Positions 42,391 to 50,851 of a stretch of DNA of 64,000 nt are shown here, piece after piece. Both the position numbers and the translations under genes were made by a program. Positions within the stretch are counted from its first letter, which is position 1. The number at the start of each line of letters is the position of its first letter. Source of the DNA: Kineosporia babensis (GTDB lineage Bacteria; Actinomycetota; Actinomycetes; Actinomycetales; Kineosporiaceae); NCBI RefSeq assembly GCF_021129305.1, contig NZ_JAJOMB010000020.1, positions 1-64,000 of the forward strand, given 5' to 3'. The notes beneath the pieces are model-generated. The model was not told where the DNA came from and did not search any database. It saw only the letters and a program-made list of their open reading frames with translations.

Positions 42391-43625
42391 AGCCATCGCT
42401 GCTGGGCATTGTCGCCGACGACCTGACCGGAGCCGCCGATTCCGCCGTGGTTTTCGCCGGGTGTGGCTTCTCCGTGCAGTTGTTGCTGCCCGCTGATCCG
42501 GCGGCCGAGTCATCTGTCTGGTCGGCGGCTGAGCCTGGGCTAGGTGCCGACTCCGGGGTGCTGGCAGTCGCTACCGGTGCTCGGGCCCTACCGGATGAGA
42601 AGGCTGCCTCGGTCACGTCTGCGGGTGTGCTGGATCTGCTGGCCCGGGGGTGCGACCGGGTGTTCGTGAAGGTGGACTCGACCATGCGGGGTTCGGTCGC
42701 CGGGCAGGTGCGTGGTGCGCTGGCTGCTTGGTCCACCGCTTTCGCTGATGCTTCGGTGGTGCTCTGCCCGGCGTTTCCCTCTCAGGGGCGGACTGTCGTG
42801 GACGGGGTGGTGCTGGTCGGTGGGGTTTCGTTGGCTTCATCGGCGGCTGCTTCGGATCCGGTGACGCCAGTCCGTGCGAGTCGGCTGTCGGAGCTGGTGC
42901 AAGGGTCAGTTGCCTGGGATTTGGCGACCGCACCGGGTCGGGTGCGATATAAGGGCACGCCTACGTCTCAACCTTTGCTCGGCGTGGCCGTGTCTCCCCG
43001 GGCGGGTGGGGTTTGCCCTGCGCCAAAAGCTGGTCAGCACGGCAGCGTGTTGACGGCGGATGCGGCGACCGAGTCCGACCTGGATGCACTGGCGGCCTTG
43101 ATCGACGAAGCCGGCCCAGCGGTCCTGGCAGCGGGTTCGGCCGGGCTGGCCAACGCCTTCGCTGAACTCTGGGCCGACAACACAAGCCAACCCGGGCCGG
43201 CACATCAGGCACCCGGGCGGATCCTGGTGGCCGTCAGCTCACTTCACCCGACCGCAGCGGCAGCCGTCGCCAACCTCACCGAGCCCGACACCGACGTCGT
43301 CACCACGCCCACCGAACGCCAGCCGAGCACCTCCGGGGCAGCTCAGCAGTTCGGCCAACGCGTGGCCGAGCAGCTCCGCCAGAACGACTACAGCGCGATC
43401 GTTCTCGTCGGCGGTGACGGCGCCGCCGCCACTCTCAAGGAGATCGGCGCCACGTCGGTGACGCTCCACTGCAACCTGCTGCCGGGCGTCCCGCTCGGCA
43501 CCGTGAACGGCGGCACCGCAGCCGGTCTGCGCATCGTGACCAGATCCGGCGGGTTCGGCGACAACGCCGGCCTGGCCCAGATCGTCCGTCGGCTGCGAAA
43601 CCCACCACCTCGTGAGCCGGGCTGA
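42387..43625 (+). CDS. DUF1537 (four-carbon acid sugar kinase) family protein
   Basis: Kinase of 412 residues. The N-terminal sugar-binding domain has the hallmark LGIVADDLTGAADSAVVFA and VFVKVDSTMRGSVAGQVRG. The C-terminal nucleotide-binding domain has AIVLVGGDGAAATLKEIGAT, LLPGVPLGTVNGG and VTRSGGFGDNAGL. The family is known to phosphorylate acid sugars such as D-threonate and D-erythronate at the terminal hydroxyl. Together with the PdxA-like enzyme next door, the threonate route to dihydroxyacetone phosphate is the best prediction. Longer C-terminal linker with lower-GC codons around 42800-43050 shows unusual Gly/Val-rich wording but the frame is intact. Confidence 0.92.
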   Translation: MKPSLLGIVADDLTGAADSAVVFAGCGFSVQLLLPADPAAESSVWSAAEPGLGADSGVLAVATGARALPDEKAASVTSAGVLDLLARGCDRVFVKVDSTMRGSVAGQVRGALAAWSTAFADASVVLCPAFPSQGRTVVDGVVLVGGVSLASSAAASDPVTPVRASRLSELVQGSVAWDLATAPGRVRYKGTPTSQPLLGVAVSPRAGGVCPAPKAGQHGSVLTADAATESDLDALAALIDEAGPAVLAAGSAGLANAFAELWADNTSQPGPAHQAPGRILVAVSSLHPTAAAAVANLTEPDTDVVTTPTERQPSTSGAAQQFGQRVAEQLRQNDYSAIVLVGGDGAAATLKEIGATSVTLHCNLLPGVPLGTVNGGTAAGLRIVTRSGGFGDNAGLAQIVRRLRNPPPREPG

Positions 43626-43689
43626 CCAGCGTCGCCAGCCACCCCGTCCGTAGTTCAAGAACCTGCACCGTCCTCGGAAAGGAACCCTC

Positions 43690-44754
43690 ATGCCTTCCCC
43701 CAGCAACTCGACCGGCCGACGTCCCGTGCTCGCCGTGACCCTTGGCGACGTCGCCGGGATCGGCCCCGAGATCACCGCCCGCACCCTGCTCAGCCACCCC
43801 GAACTGCGCGAGATCTGCGTGCCGGTGGTGGTGGGCGACGCCGACGCGCTGCGCAACGGTGCGCGTTACGCCGGGCTCGACCCGGAAGCGGTACGGGTGA
43901 TCAGTGATCCGCGGGAGGCGACCAACGACCCGAACACGATCGAGGTGCTGCAGACCGGCCCCTCGCTCGGGCACATCCCGGTCGGCGAGCTCAACGCTGC
44001 GGCCGGGGACGGGTCCTACCGCTTCGTGGTGGAGGCCTGCCGGCTGGGCCGCGAAGGGCTGATCGACGGCATCGTGACGGCCCCGCTGAACAAGGCCGCG
44101 ATGCACGCCGGTGGGCACAACTGGCCGGGCCACACCGAACTGCTGGCGCACGAGTTCGACGTGCGCAACTTCAGTCTGGTGCTCTCGGCCGGCGATCTGT
44201 ACTTCTTCCACCTCACCGGGCACATGTCCCTGGCCGATGCGGTGGAGAACACCACGCCGCAGCGGTCGGACGATCTGCTCTCGCTCGCCGGGGCGTTCGT
44301 GCGGGCGCTGGGCAAGCCGGACGAGCCGATCGGGGTGTGCGGCCTGAACCCGCACGCCGGGGAGAACCGGATCTTCGGTAACCAGGACGCGGACGTGCTG
44401 GCCCCGGCGATCGAGCGGGCCAAGGAGCGGGGCATCAACGCGCACGGCCCGATCCCGGCGGATGCACTGATTCCGGCTGCGGTGCGCGGAAAGTGGAACA
44501 TCGTGGTGGCCTGCTACCACGACCAGGGGCACGCGCCGTTCAAGGCGGTGTACGGCGACGACGGGGTCAACATCACGATCGGCCTGCCGGTGGTACGGGT
44601 CTCGGTCGACCACGGCACGGCCTTCGACATCGCCGGTCAGGGCATCGCCCGGGAAGCCAGCCTGGTGCTGGCCTGCGAGCGGGCGGCGGCGCTGGCCCCG
44701 GGCTGGGACGACGTGTACCAGGCGGCGATCGCCGGGGCCAGTACGCCTGCCTGA
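43690..44754 (+). CDS. PdxA2-like 4-phospho-sugar-acid dehydrogenase
   Basis: Dehydrogenase of 354 residues of the PdxA family: VTLGDVAGIGPEITARTLLS at the N-terminus, metal His in HNWPGHTELLAHEF, GLNPHAGENRIFG and VACYHDQGHAPFKAV. True PdxA makes vitamin B6, but PdxA2-type relatives next to DUF1537 kinases oxidise and decarboxylate 4-phospho-D-threonate or -erythronate. The adjacent kinase makes the second role more likely here. AAAGGAA lies 5 nt before ATG 43690. Last gene of the acid-sugar operon. Confidence 0.92.
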   Translation: MPSPSNSTGRRPVLAVTLGDVAGIGPEITARTLLSHPELREICVPVVVGDADALRNGARYAGLDPEAVRVISDPREATNDPNTIEVLQTGPSLGHIPVGELNAAAGDGSYRFVVEACRLGREGLIDGIVTAPLNKAAMHAGGHNWPGHTELLAHEFDVRNFSLVLSAGDLYFFHLTGHMSLADAVENTTPQRSDDLLSLAGAFVRALGKPDEPIGVCGLNPHAGENRIFGNQDADVLAPAIERAKERGINAHGPIPADALIPAAVRGKWNIVVACYHDQGHAPFKAVYGDDGVNITIGLPVVRVSVDHGTAFDIAGQGIAREASLVLACERAAALAPGWDDVYQAAIAGASTPA

Positions 44755-44763
44755 CAGATGCTT

Positions 44764-45012
44764 TCAGACGGCCAGGGTCTCGGTGCGCGGCAGCACGATC
44801 GGTGCGGGCGCGCTGAGGCTCTGGCCGTTGGGGGTGCAGTTCAGGCAGCTGACGATGCGGCGCTTCGGGGCCCTGGGGACCATGCCGATCGGGCCGGCGG
44901 TGGGCTGGACGACGGTCGCGTGCTCGAGACAGGTTGCGGCGCCGCAGTAGTGGCAGCAGCCGACGGCGGTGGCGTGGTGGCCGTTGTGCAGGGCACAGTC
45001 GAGGCAGTGCAT
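44764..45012 (-). CDS. small Cys/His-rich protein, DUF2180-like
   Basis: Protein of 82 residues with a compact zinc-binding start: MHCLDCALHNGHHATAVGCC followed by HYCGAATCLEHA and, later, SCLNC. The eight cysteines and several histidines predict a two-zinc treble-clef-like module as in DUF2180 proteins of unknown function. The C-terminal 30 residues are disordered. No ribosome site is seen before ATG 45012. Convergent with the acid-sugar operon, 9 nt after it. Confidence 0.75.
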   Translation of the reverse strand: MHCLDCALHNGHHATAVGCCHYCGAATCLEHATVVQPTAGPIGMVPRAPKRRIVSCLNCTPNGQSLSAPAPIVLPRTETLAV

Positions 45013-45191
45013 GGGTAGGGGGTTTCCGTTCTCGTGGGGAAGTCAGGCGAGAAGAGTGAAGGGGCAACCGGGTGCGCAGGTGGAGAACCGGCCGCATCCC
45101 CCAGGTTGCCGATGCTCAGGAAGGTACACGCAGCAAGGAGAACGGGCTACTTGATCCTTCGTAGGATGTGGCCGAGATCACGCAAACGTCG

Positions 45192-45228
45192 CGATGCCCC
45201 GCCGGCCGGAATGGCCTGCGGGGCATCG
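45192..45228. terminator. hairpin terminator downstream of the protease gene
   Basis: CGATGCCCCGC (45192-45202) and GCGGGGCATCG (45218-45228) pair fully; after one mismatch GGCC/GGCC continues the stem (45204-45207 with 45213-45216) to a 5-nt loop. It directly follows the minus-strand protease stop. Confidence 0.75.
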
Positions 45229-45238
45229 TGGTGTCGGA

Positions 45239-47635
45239 TCAGCCGTTGTCGGTGACCGTGAGGATCGCCTTGCTGGTGAACGCCAGGGGCGCGCCGGTGA
45301 AAGTGCCGCTCGGGGTGAACTTCACCTGGTAGATGCCCTCGGCCGAGGCCGGGACGGTGATCACGGCGGACTTGCCGTCGGCGGCCGGGGCGACGTCGTC
45401 GAGCTGGACTTCGGTGCCGGCGTTGAGGTTACGCAGGACGAAGGTTCCGGACAGGCCGTGACCGGTGAGCTTGACCGTGCCGCCGGTGGTCGGCAGCACG
45501 GCCTTGGAGCTGCCGGAGATCCCGGCGGTGTAGGTGAGAGTCACCGCCGGAGCCGCGATCCCGGATCGGTAGACGATGAGGTCGGCGTTCTGCCCGGGAG
45601 TACCGGCCGGGACGGTTGCCTCGGCGGTGGTGTCGGACAGCCACTTCAGCGCGACCGGGCGGGCGATCGTCCTGCCGTTGACCGTGCTCTCCAGCTTGGC
45701 CGTGATCTTCTTGGCGGTCATCTCCCGGGCGTTGGCGCCCAGACCGGTGGTGGTCAGGACCAGCTTGCCGCCGCCGGCCAGCAACCGGGTGCTGGAACTG
45801 GTCACCGCCGACACAGCTACGGCCTCGAGCTTGTCCAGGGTCCGGCCGGAGTCGGCGCTCTCGCCCAGGCCGCTCTTGAGCACCACCCGGTACTGACCCG
45901 CCGGGGCGGCCGGAGCGGTGAAGCCGATCTGGGTCTGGGTCTTCGAGGTGATGACGGCGTCGATGTCCTGGCCGCTGTTCACGCTGCTGCTGGTCGGCCG
46001 CAGCACGAGCGCGTCGGACTGGGTGGCGTCGAGCGCCGCGAGATCGGTTCCGGTGACGGTGATCGCCGCGCCTCCGGTGACCGCGAAGGCCGTGCTGGAC
46101 AGACGGCTGATTTTCGGCGCCGTGTACTTCACGTCCAGACGGGTGGCCGGGCTGAGGGCGGAGAAGCCGGCGCCCGAGGTGGGGGCGAACGAGACTCGCC
46201 AGGTACCGGCGCCGCCAGCGACCTGGGCCGGCAGCTTCACCTGCACCCGAGAGTCACTTTCGAGGAAGACACCGGCCGAGGCGGAGTTCAGCGCCGCCTG
46301 CGAAGCCACGATCGGCAGGCTGACCTCACCGCTGCCGGCGACCTCGCTCAGCTTCCAGTTCTGTGACTTCGACAGGCCGGTTCCGGTGATCGTGCCGTTG
46401 CGGGCGCCGGTCGCCGCGTCCACCTTCCAGGCGGCCGCGGTGACCCGGCCCAGGTAGGTCACGGTCACCGTCCCGGCCGACACGCCGTTCTTCTGGATCT
46501 CGATCGTGGCGTCGGTGCCGCCCTGGCCCGCGGGCAGGGCGATCCGCAGCGAGGAACTGGACACCCAGGTCGGCGAAACCTTACGAGTGCCGGTGCTTGT
46601 GGTGACGGTGGCGGTGTACTTGGCGCTGCGGAAGGCTGCGGCGGTGGCGCCCAGGCTGGTGCTCGAGGACAGCTCGAGCTTGGCGTTGCCGGTGGCCGGC
46701 TGCTGGCTCGAGCCGATCACGCTGAAGGTGCCGGCCGAGTCGTCCGGGTCCTGGTCGGTGACCGGGGTGTTGCTCTCGAAGCCGCCCAGGGTGGCGGCCT
46801 CGCGCACGTACTGGCCCACGAAATCCCAAGCCAGCGTGCCGTACCCGGCGTTACCCCAGCCCGTCCCCCATGAGTTCTGGATCTGGATGCCGGTGCTGTC
46901 GTAGCCCATCGCGACCACCGCGTGGCCGCCGCGCTCGCTCTGCCCGGCGACCTCGGAGGCCTCCAGGACGTTGTCGTGGCCGGGCGCGTTCAGGTAGTCG
47001 AACTCGTTGTAGATCGGCAGCGCCAGGTACACCGGGTCGCCACCGGCCAGGGCGGCCTTGATCGCGTTGTTCTTGGCGGTGTTGGTGCTGCCCGGGGAGG
47101 TGTTCCCCGCGTACAGCATGTTGAATCCGGCCATCTTGTACGGCGCTGCCGCGAGCCGGTCGCCCGAGGTCGGCGCGGTGCGGAAGTCGTAGTCGTCGCC
47201 GGAGTACTTGGCCTTGGGGGCGATGCCCTGGTCGTCCAGCAGTTGCAGGCCGTCGACCGAGTAGGCGCCGCCGCCCCCGCCGCTGTTGCTGACCTTGATC
47301 TGCGAGTACATGTACATCGGGGCGAACGGCTGACCGCCCTTGCCGTAGCGGTTGGCGTACCAGCCGGCGATCGCGTAGCCCTGCGACCAGGCGACGCAGG
47401 AGTCCACGGCGCCCTGGTTGCCCACCGGAACCGCGTACGCGCGCAGGTCCACCGAGGCCGGCAGCGGCGCGGAGGCGTAGAGGCGGTCGGCCTGGACGAC
47501 CTGGCTGGAGAACTTCAGCCCGCCGTAGTGCACCGGGCGGTCCTCGGCGGCCGCGGCGGGGGCGAACAACGCCACGCCCATCCCGGCCGCCAGGATGCTG
47601 CTCATCACCATGCGTTCAGTTCTCGCCCAACCCAT
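45239..47635 (-). CDS. secreted papain-like cysteine protease with IPT/TIG-like repeats
   Basis: Exported protein of 798 residues. A signal peptide ends near residue 30 (VALFAPAAAAED). Residues 55-280 form a C1A peptidase domain: Gln74 and Cys80 in VGNQGAVDSCVAW, His238 in RGGHAVVAMGY and Asn254 in QIQNSWGTGWG, so the catalytic set is complete. There is no recognisable pro-domain. Residues about 320-798 are a series of beta-sandwich units with IPT/TIG-like strands (GGAAITVTGTDLAAL, LTGHGLSGTFVLRNL, VTYLGRVTAAAWKV), likely surface or substrate binding. ATG 47635 is chosen for the signal peptide. C1A peptidases are relatively rare in actinomycetes. Confidence 0.85.
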   Translation of the reverse strand: MGWARTERMVMSSILAAGMGVALFAPAAAAEDRPVHYGGLKFSSQVVQADRLYASAPLPASVDLRAYAVPVGNQGAVDSCVAWSQGYAIAGWYANRYGKGGQPFAPMYMYSQIKVSNSGGGGGAYSVDGLQLLDDQGIAPKAKYSGDDYDFRTAPTSGDRLAAAPYKMAGFNMLYAGNTSPGSTNTAKNNAIKAALAGGDPVYLALPIYNEFDYLNAPGHDNVLEASEVAGQSERGGHAVVAMGYDSTGIQIQNSWGTGWGNAGYGTLAWDFVGQYVREAATLGGFESNTPVTDQDPDDSAGTFSVIGSSQQPATGNAKLELSSSTSLGATAAAFRSAKYTATVTTSTGTRKVSPTWVSSSSLRIALPAGQGGTDATIEIQKNGVSAGTVTVTYLGRVTAAAWKVDAATGARNGTITGTGLSKSQNWKLSEVAGSGEVSLPIVASQAALNSASAGVFLESDSRVQVKLPAQVAGGAGTWRVSFAPTSGAGFSALSPATRLDVKYTAPKISRLSSTAFAVTGGAAITVTGTDLAALDATQSDALVLRPTSSSVNSGQDIDAVITSKTQTQIGFTAPAAPAGQYRVVLKSGLGESADSGRTLDKLEAVAVSAVTSSSTRLLAGGGKLVLTTTGLGANAREMTAKKITAKLESTVNGRTIARPVALKWLSDTTAEATVPAGTPGQNADLIVYRSGIAAPAVTLTYTAGISGSSKAVLPTTGGTVKLTGHGLSGTFVLRNLNAGTEVQLDDVAPAADGKSAVITVPASAEGIYQVKFTPSGTFTGAPLAFTSKAILTVTDNG

Positions 47636-47706
47636 GGTCACCGAGTGTGGCCATCTGACACCGTTACGTGAACGGCCGACCGGGTGATGCCTCACGGTTC
47701 GCCACC

Positions 47707-47712
47707 TAGAAT
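47707..47712 (+). promoter_or_regulatory. -10 box of nucleosidase-like gene
   Basis: TAGAAT lies 46 nt before the GTG start at 47759, followed by a short leader with AAGGA 5 nt before the start. No clear -35. Confidence 0.35.
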
Positions 47713-47758
47713 CGCCCGGACGGACCAACCACCTGACCAAGCCTGACTAAGGACGTTT

Positions 47759-48343
47759 GTGAGCACCGAACAGCTGATCGGAACCATCAGTGCCGACAAG
47801 CCTTTGCTGGTGGTCGCGGTCAAGGAGGAGGCCCAGTTCCTGGACGCCGGGCTGCCGGTGCTGATCACTGGGATCGGCAAGATCAACGCCACCACCGCGC
47901 TGACCCTGACCCTGGCCGCCGGGGTGCGCCCGGCGAGCCTGGTCAATCTGGGGACGGCCGGAGCGTTGCGTTCCGGTCTGGTGGGCCTGCACGAGATCAG
48001 CACGGTGATCCAGCACGACCTGGACACCGATCTGCTGTTCCGGCTCACCGGTGAGACCTACGGTGCCCCGCTGCAGCTCGCGGCGCCCGGCGGCATCGCG
48101 CTGGCCTCAGGCGACACGTTCGTCGCGGGTGGGCCGCAGCGCGATGCCCTGGCCGAGCAGGCGCACCTGGTGGACATGGAGGGCTACGCCGTGGCCGCCG
48201 CCGCGGCCCGCCTGGACCTGCCGGTGCGGCTGATCAAGCTGGTCAGCGACGACGCCGACGAGAACTCCGCCCGCACCTGGCCGGAGACGGTGAGCGAGTG
48301 CGCCCGGGTGCTGGCCGACTGGGTGCAGCGCGAGCTCGCCTAG
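47759..48343 (+). CDS. nucleosidase-like (MTA/SAH nucleosidase fold) protein
   Basis: Protein of 194 residues with the purine nucleoside phosphorylase/MTAN fold. PLLVVAVKEEAQFL has the entry Glu pair, VLITGIGKINATTALTLTLA and LVNLGTAGALRSG the ribose and base region, LVDMEGYAVAAAAARL the Met-Glu that recognises the ribose, and LIKLVSDDAD the catalytic Asp. It may hydrolyse a modified nucleoside such as methylthioadenosine, adenosylhomocysteine or a futalosine-like compound. GTG 47759 is supported by AAGGA 5 nt upstream. Stands alone between two convergent or divergent genes. Confidence 0.85.
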   Translation: MSTEQLIGTISADKPLLVVAVKEEAQFLDAGLPVLITGIGKINATTALTLTLAAGVRPASLVNLGTAGALRSGLVGLHEISTVIQHDLDTDLLFRLTGETYGAPLQLAAPGGIALASGDTFVAGGPQRDALAEQAHLVDMEGYAVAAAAARLDLPVRLIKLVSDDADENSARTWPETVSECARVLADWVQRELA

Positions 48344-48351
48344 GACAGGGC

Positions 48352-50652
48352 CTAGACCTCGGCGCGGATCGCGGCCAGCAGGTCCTCGGCCTGCTGGTCG
48401 GTGAAGCTGATCCGGAAGCGCCGCTCCAGGGTGGCGACGATGCCGATGAACGAGTCCCGGCTGTACTCCAGCAGCCGGTCCACGTCCTCGGGGGTGCGGT
48501 TGAGGGTCTCGGCCAGGAACCGCACGGTGGCGCGGCGGGCGGCCGGGTTGTTCAGGATGAACACCGGTTGGGTGTCACGCACGACCGGGCGATGGCGCGG
48601 CGCCGATTCCTGCGTGACCACCTCGGCCGCCGAGACCAGGTCGCGGCTGGAGCGCCCGGCGTGCAGGCGCACGCTCTCGCCGTCCAGCACCCAGGCCTGC
48701 CGGGAGGTGTCCCAGAACCGGAGGTCGTCCACGGGGAAGGCGATCTCGAGCTCGGTGCTCTCGCCCGCGTCCAGCTCGACTCCGGCGAAGGCGACCAGTT
48801 CCAGCAACGGACGCTGCACGCGCGGGTTTTGGTGTTCGGCGTAGATCTGGACCGTCTCGCGCCCCTGACGTTCGCCCGTGTTCTTCACCGGGACAACCAG
48901 TTCTACCGTTTCGCCGACGACCGTGGCGGTGACGGAACCGATCTCGAACATGGTGTAGCCCAGGCCGTGCCCAAAGGCGAACAGCGGCTCGCGGCCGAGG
49001 GCGTCGTACGAGCGGTACCCGACGTGGATGCCCTCGGAGTAAACATGCCGGCCGTTCTCGCCGGGGTAGGTCAGGTAGCTCGGGATGTCCTCGATCCGGG
49101 CCGGGAAGGTGGTGGTGAGCCGCCCGGTCGGCTCGGCGATGCCGACCAGGACGTCGGCGATGGCCCGGCCCGCTCCCTGCCCGGCCAGGAAGGTGGCCAC
49201 GACCGCGGAAACCTCGTTCAGCCAGGGCATCACGACCGCGTCCGGGCTGGCCAGGAGCACCACTACGTCGGTTCCGGAGGCGGCCAGTTCCTGCACCAGC
49301 TGATCCTGCCCGGCGGCCAGATTCAGGGTGCGGCGGTCGGCGCCCTCACCGTCGTACTGCAGGTCGGTGTTGACGAAGACCAACACCAGATCGGCCTCGG
49401 CCGCCCCGGAGTCGTCGTCGGTATGCAGCACCTGCACGTCTTCGCCCAGCGCCCGGCGGATCTCCTCGAGCGGGATGTCAACCTGGGTGGGCATGGTGGT
49501 GGCGCTGCCGGAGCCCTGGATGATCGGCTGGACCGCGCCCGGGCCCACCACCAGAACCCGCTTCAGCTCAGCCGGGTTCAGCGGCAGCACCCCCGTGTTC
49601 TTCAGCAGCACCAGCGAGCGGGCGGCCATGCTGCGGGCCAGCTCGTGGTGCTCGGCCCGGTCGAACGCCTGCTGACGCAGCGGCCGGGCGGCGACCGCGC
49701 GGTGCACCAGTTCCAGCACCCGGCGGCAGGCCCGGTCCAGATCCTCGGTGCTGATCAGCTTCTCGTCGATCGCCCGGCGCAGGGCGGCCTTGCGGGCCGG
49801 GCTCTCGGGCATGTCCAGGTCGTTGCCGGCGCGGACCGAGGCGGCGCGGTCCTTGATGCCGTGCCAGTCGGACACCACCGCCCCGCGATAACCCCAGTCC
49901 TCGCGCAGCACCTCGCTCAGCAGCCACGGATCCTGCGACGTCTGAACCCCGTTGAGCCGGTTGTACGAGCTCATCACCGTCCACGGGTCGCTGCGCCCGA
50001 CCACCCGCTCGAAGGCCTTCAGGTAGATCTCGCGCAGCGCCCGTTCCTCGATCACCGAGTCCATGGTGGTGCGCTCGACCTCGCTGTTGTTGGCGGCGAA
50101 GTGCTTCAGCGAGGCCCCGACCCCGTTCTCCTGCAGGCCCTCCACCACGCCGGCCGCGATCTCGGCGGTGAGCAGCGGGTCTTCGGAGTAGTACTCGTAG
50201 CTACGCCCGCCCAGGGGGGTGCGGCGCAGGTTGATGCCCGGCCCCAGCAGCACGTCCACCCCGAACTCGCCGCACTCGGCGGCCAGCGCGGCACCCAGTT
50301 GCCGGGCCAGCGCCGGGTCCCAGGAGCAGGCCAGGGTGGCGCCGGTCGGGAAGCAGGTGGCGGGGCGGGTGCGGCCCCAGGCGGTGTCGGTGCCGTTGGC
50401 CCGGCGGTTGACCACCGCCAGGAAGTCGTCCAGGTCGAAACCGCCCTGCTGGTCGTTCTCGATCTGTTCCTCGGAGTAGCGCACGCCGTAGGTGCCGTCG
50501 GTCATCACGATGCTCGGCACGCCGTGCCGAGGCAGCGCCGCGGTCTTCCACATCCCCCGGCCGGAGAGCAGGTCGACCTTTTCCGGCTCGGTCAGCGCGG
50601 CGAGGACGGCCTCGACGTCGAAGAGGCCGGACGGGCTGGCGTTGTCGCTCAA
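48352..50652 (-). CDS. GH3 beta-glucosidase-type glycosidase
   Basis: Cytoplasmic glycoside hydrolase family 3 enzyme of 766 residues without signal peptide. The N-terminal barrel starts GRGMWKTAALPRHGVPSIVM; the nucleophile is Asp262 in VVSDWHGIKD. The second domain has VVLLASPDAVVMPWLNEVSA, and the acid/base probably lies in the loop near YDGEGADRRTLNLA. The C-terminal fibronectin-III-like domain ends with FWDTSRQAWVLDGESVRLHA, and about 50 extra residues (RTPEDVDRLLEYSRDSFIG) form a helical tail. Starts with TTG 50652 behind GGAG. It may share regulation with the LysR gene 199 nt upstream on the same strand. Confidence 0.93.
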   Translation of the reverse strand: MSDNASPSGLFDVEAVLAALTEPEKVDLLSGRGMWKTAALPRHGVPSIVMTDGTYGVRYSEEQIENDQQGGFDLDDFLAVVNRRANGTDTAWGRTRPATCFPTGATLACSWDPALARQLGAALAAECGEFGVDVLLGPGINLRRTPLGGRSYEYYSEDPLLTAEIAAGVVEGLQENGVGASLKHFAANNSEVERTTMDSVIEERALREIYLKAFERVVGRSDPWTVMSSYNRLNGVQTSQDPWLLSEVLREDWGYRGAVVSDWHGIKDRAASVRAGNDLDMPESPARKAALRRAIDEKLISTEDLDRACRRVLELVHRAVAARPLRQQAFDRAEHHELARSMAARSLVLLKNTGVLPLNPAELKRVLVVGPGAVQPIIQGSGSATTMPTQVDIPLEEIRRALGEDVQVLHTDDDSGAAEADLVLVFVNTDLQYDGEGADRRTLNLAAGQDQLVQELAASGTDVVVLLASPDAVVMPWLNEVSAVVATFLAGQGAGRAIADVLVGIAEPTGRLTTTFPARIEDIPSYLTYPGENGRHVYSEGIHVGYRSYDALGREPLFAFGHGLGYTMFEIGSVTATVVGETVELVVPVKNTGERQGRETVQIYAEHQNPRVQRPLLELVAFAGVELDAGESTELEIAFPVDDLRFWDTSRQAWVLDGESVRLHAGRSSRDLVSAAEVVTQESAPRHRPVVRDTQPVFILNNPAARRATVRFLAETLNRTPEDVDRLLEYSRDSFIGIVATLERRFRISFTDQQAEDLLAAIRAEV

Positions 50653-50752
50653 GAGGACTCCAGATCAGGTGGTGCAGGCTCGGTACGGAGCGGTGCTGGG
50701 GTTGTGCGGCAGTGTGCGGAGCCGGGCCGGATCTTTCAAATAGCTGATCCGG

Positions 50753-50785
50753 GTGAAGTACATCGACCGGTGCGATGTACTTCAC
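50753..50785. terminator. hairpin between LysR and GH3 genes
   Basis: Perfect 13-bp arms GTGAAGTACATCG (50753-50765) and CGATGTACTTCAC (50773-50785) with a 7-nt loop. It lies 67 nt after the LysR stop and about 100 nt before the GH3 start on the minus strand. It could end the LysR transcript or be an operator for GH3. Confidence 0.6.
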
Positions 50786-50851
50786 GTCCACCCCGGTGCG
50801 CGAAACCTCGTGGAAACATGAGAATCACACCGGCTCCACCCGTCCGCTGAT

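Noticed and set aside
43690-44754. Vitamin B6 biosynthesis PdxA
   Set aside because: Sequence fits the family, but the position behind a DUF1537 kinase in a sugar operon favours the PdxA2 catabolic role.
48298-50850. 850-codon plus-strand open frame opposite the GH3 gene
   Set aside because: No recognisable domain; composition is that of a GC-rich antisense frame.
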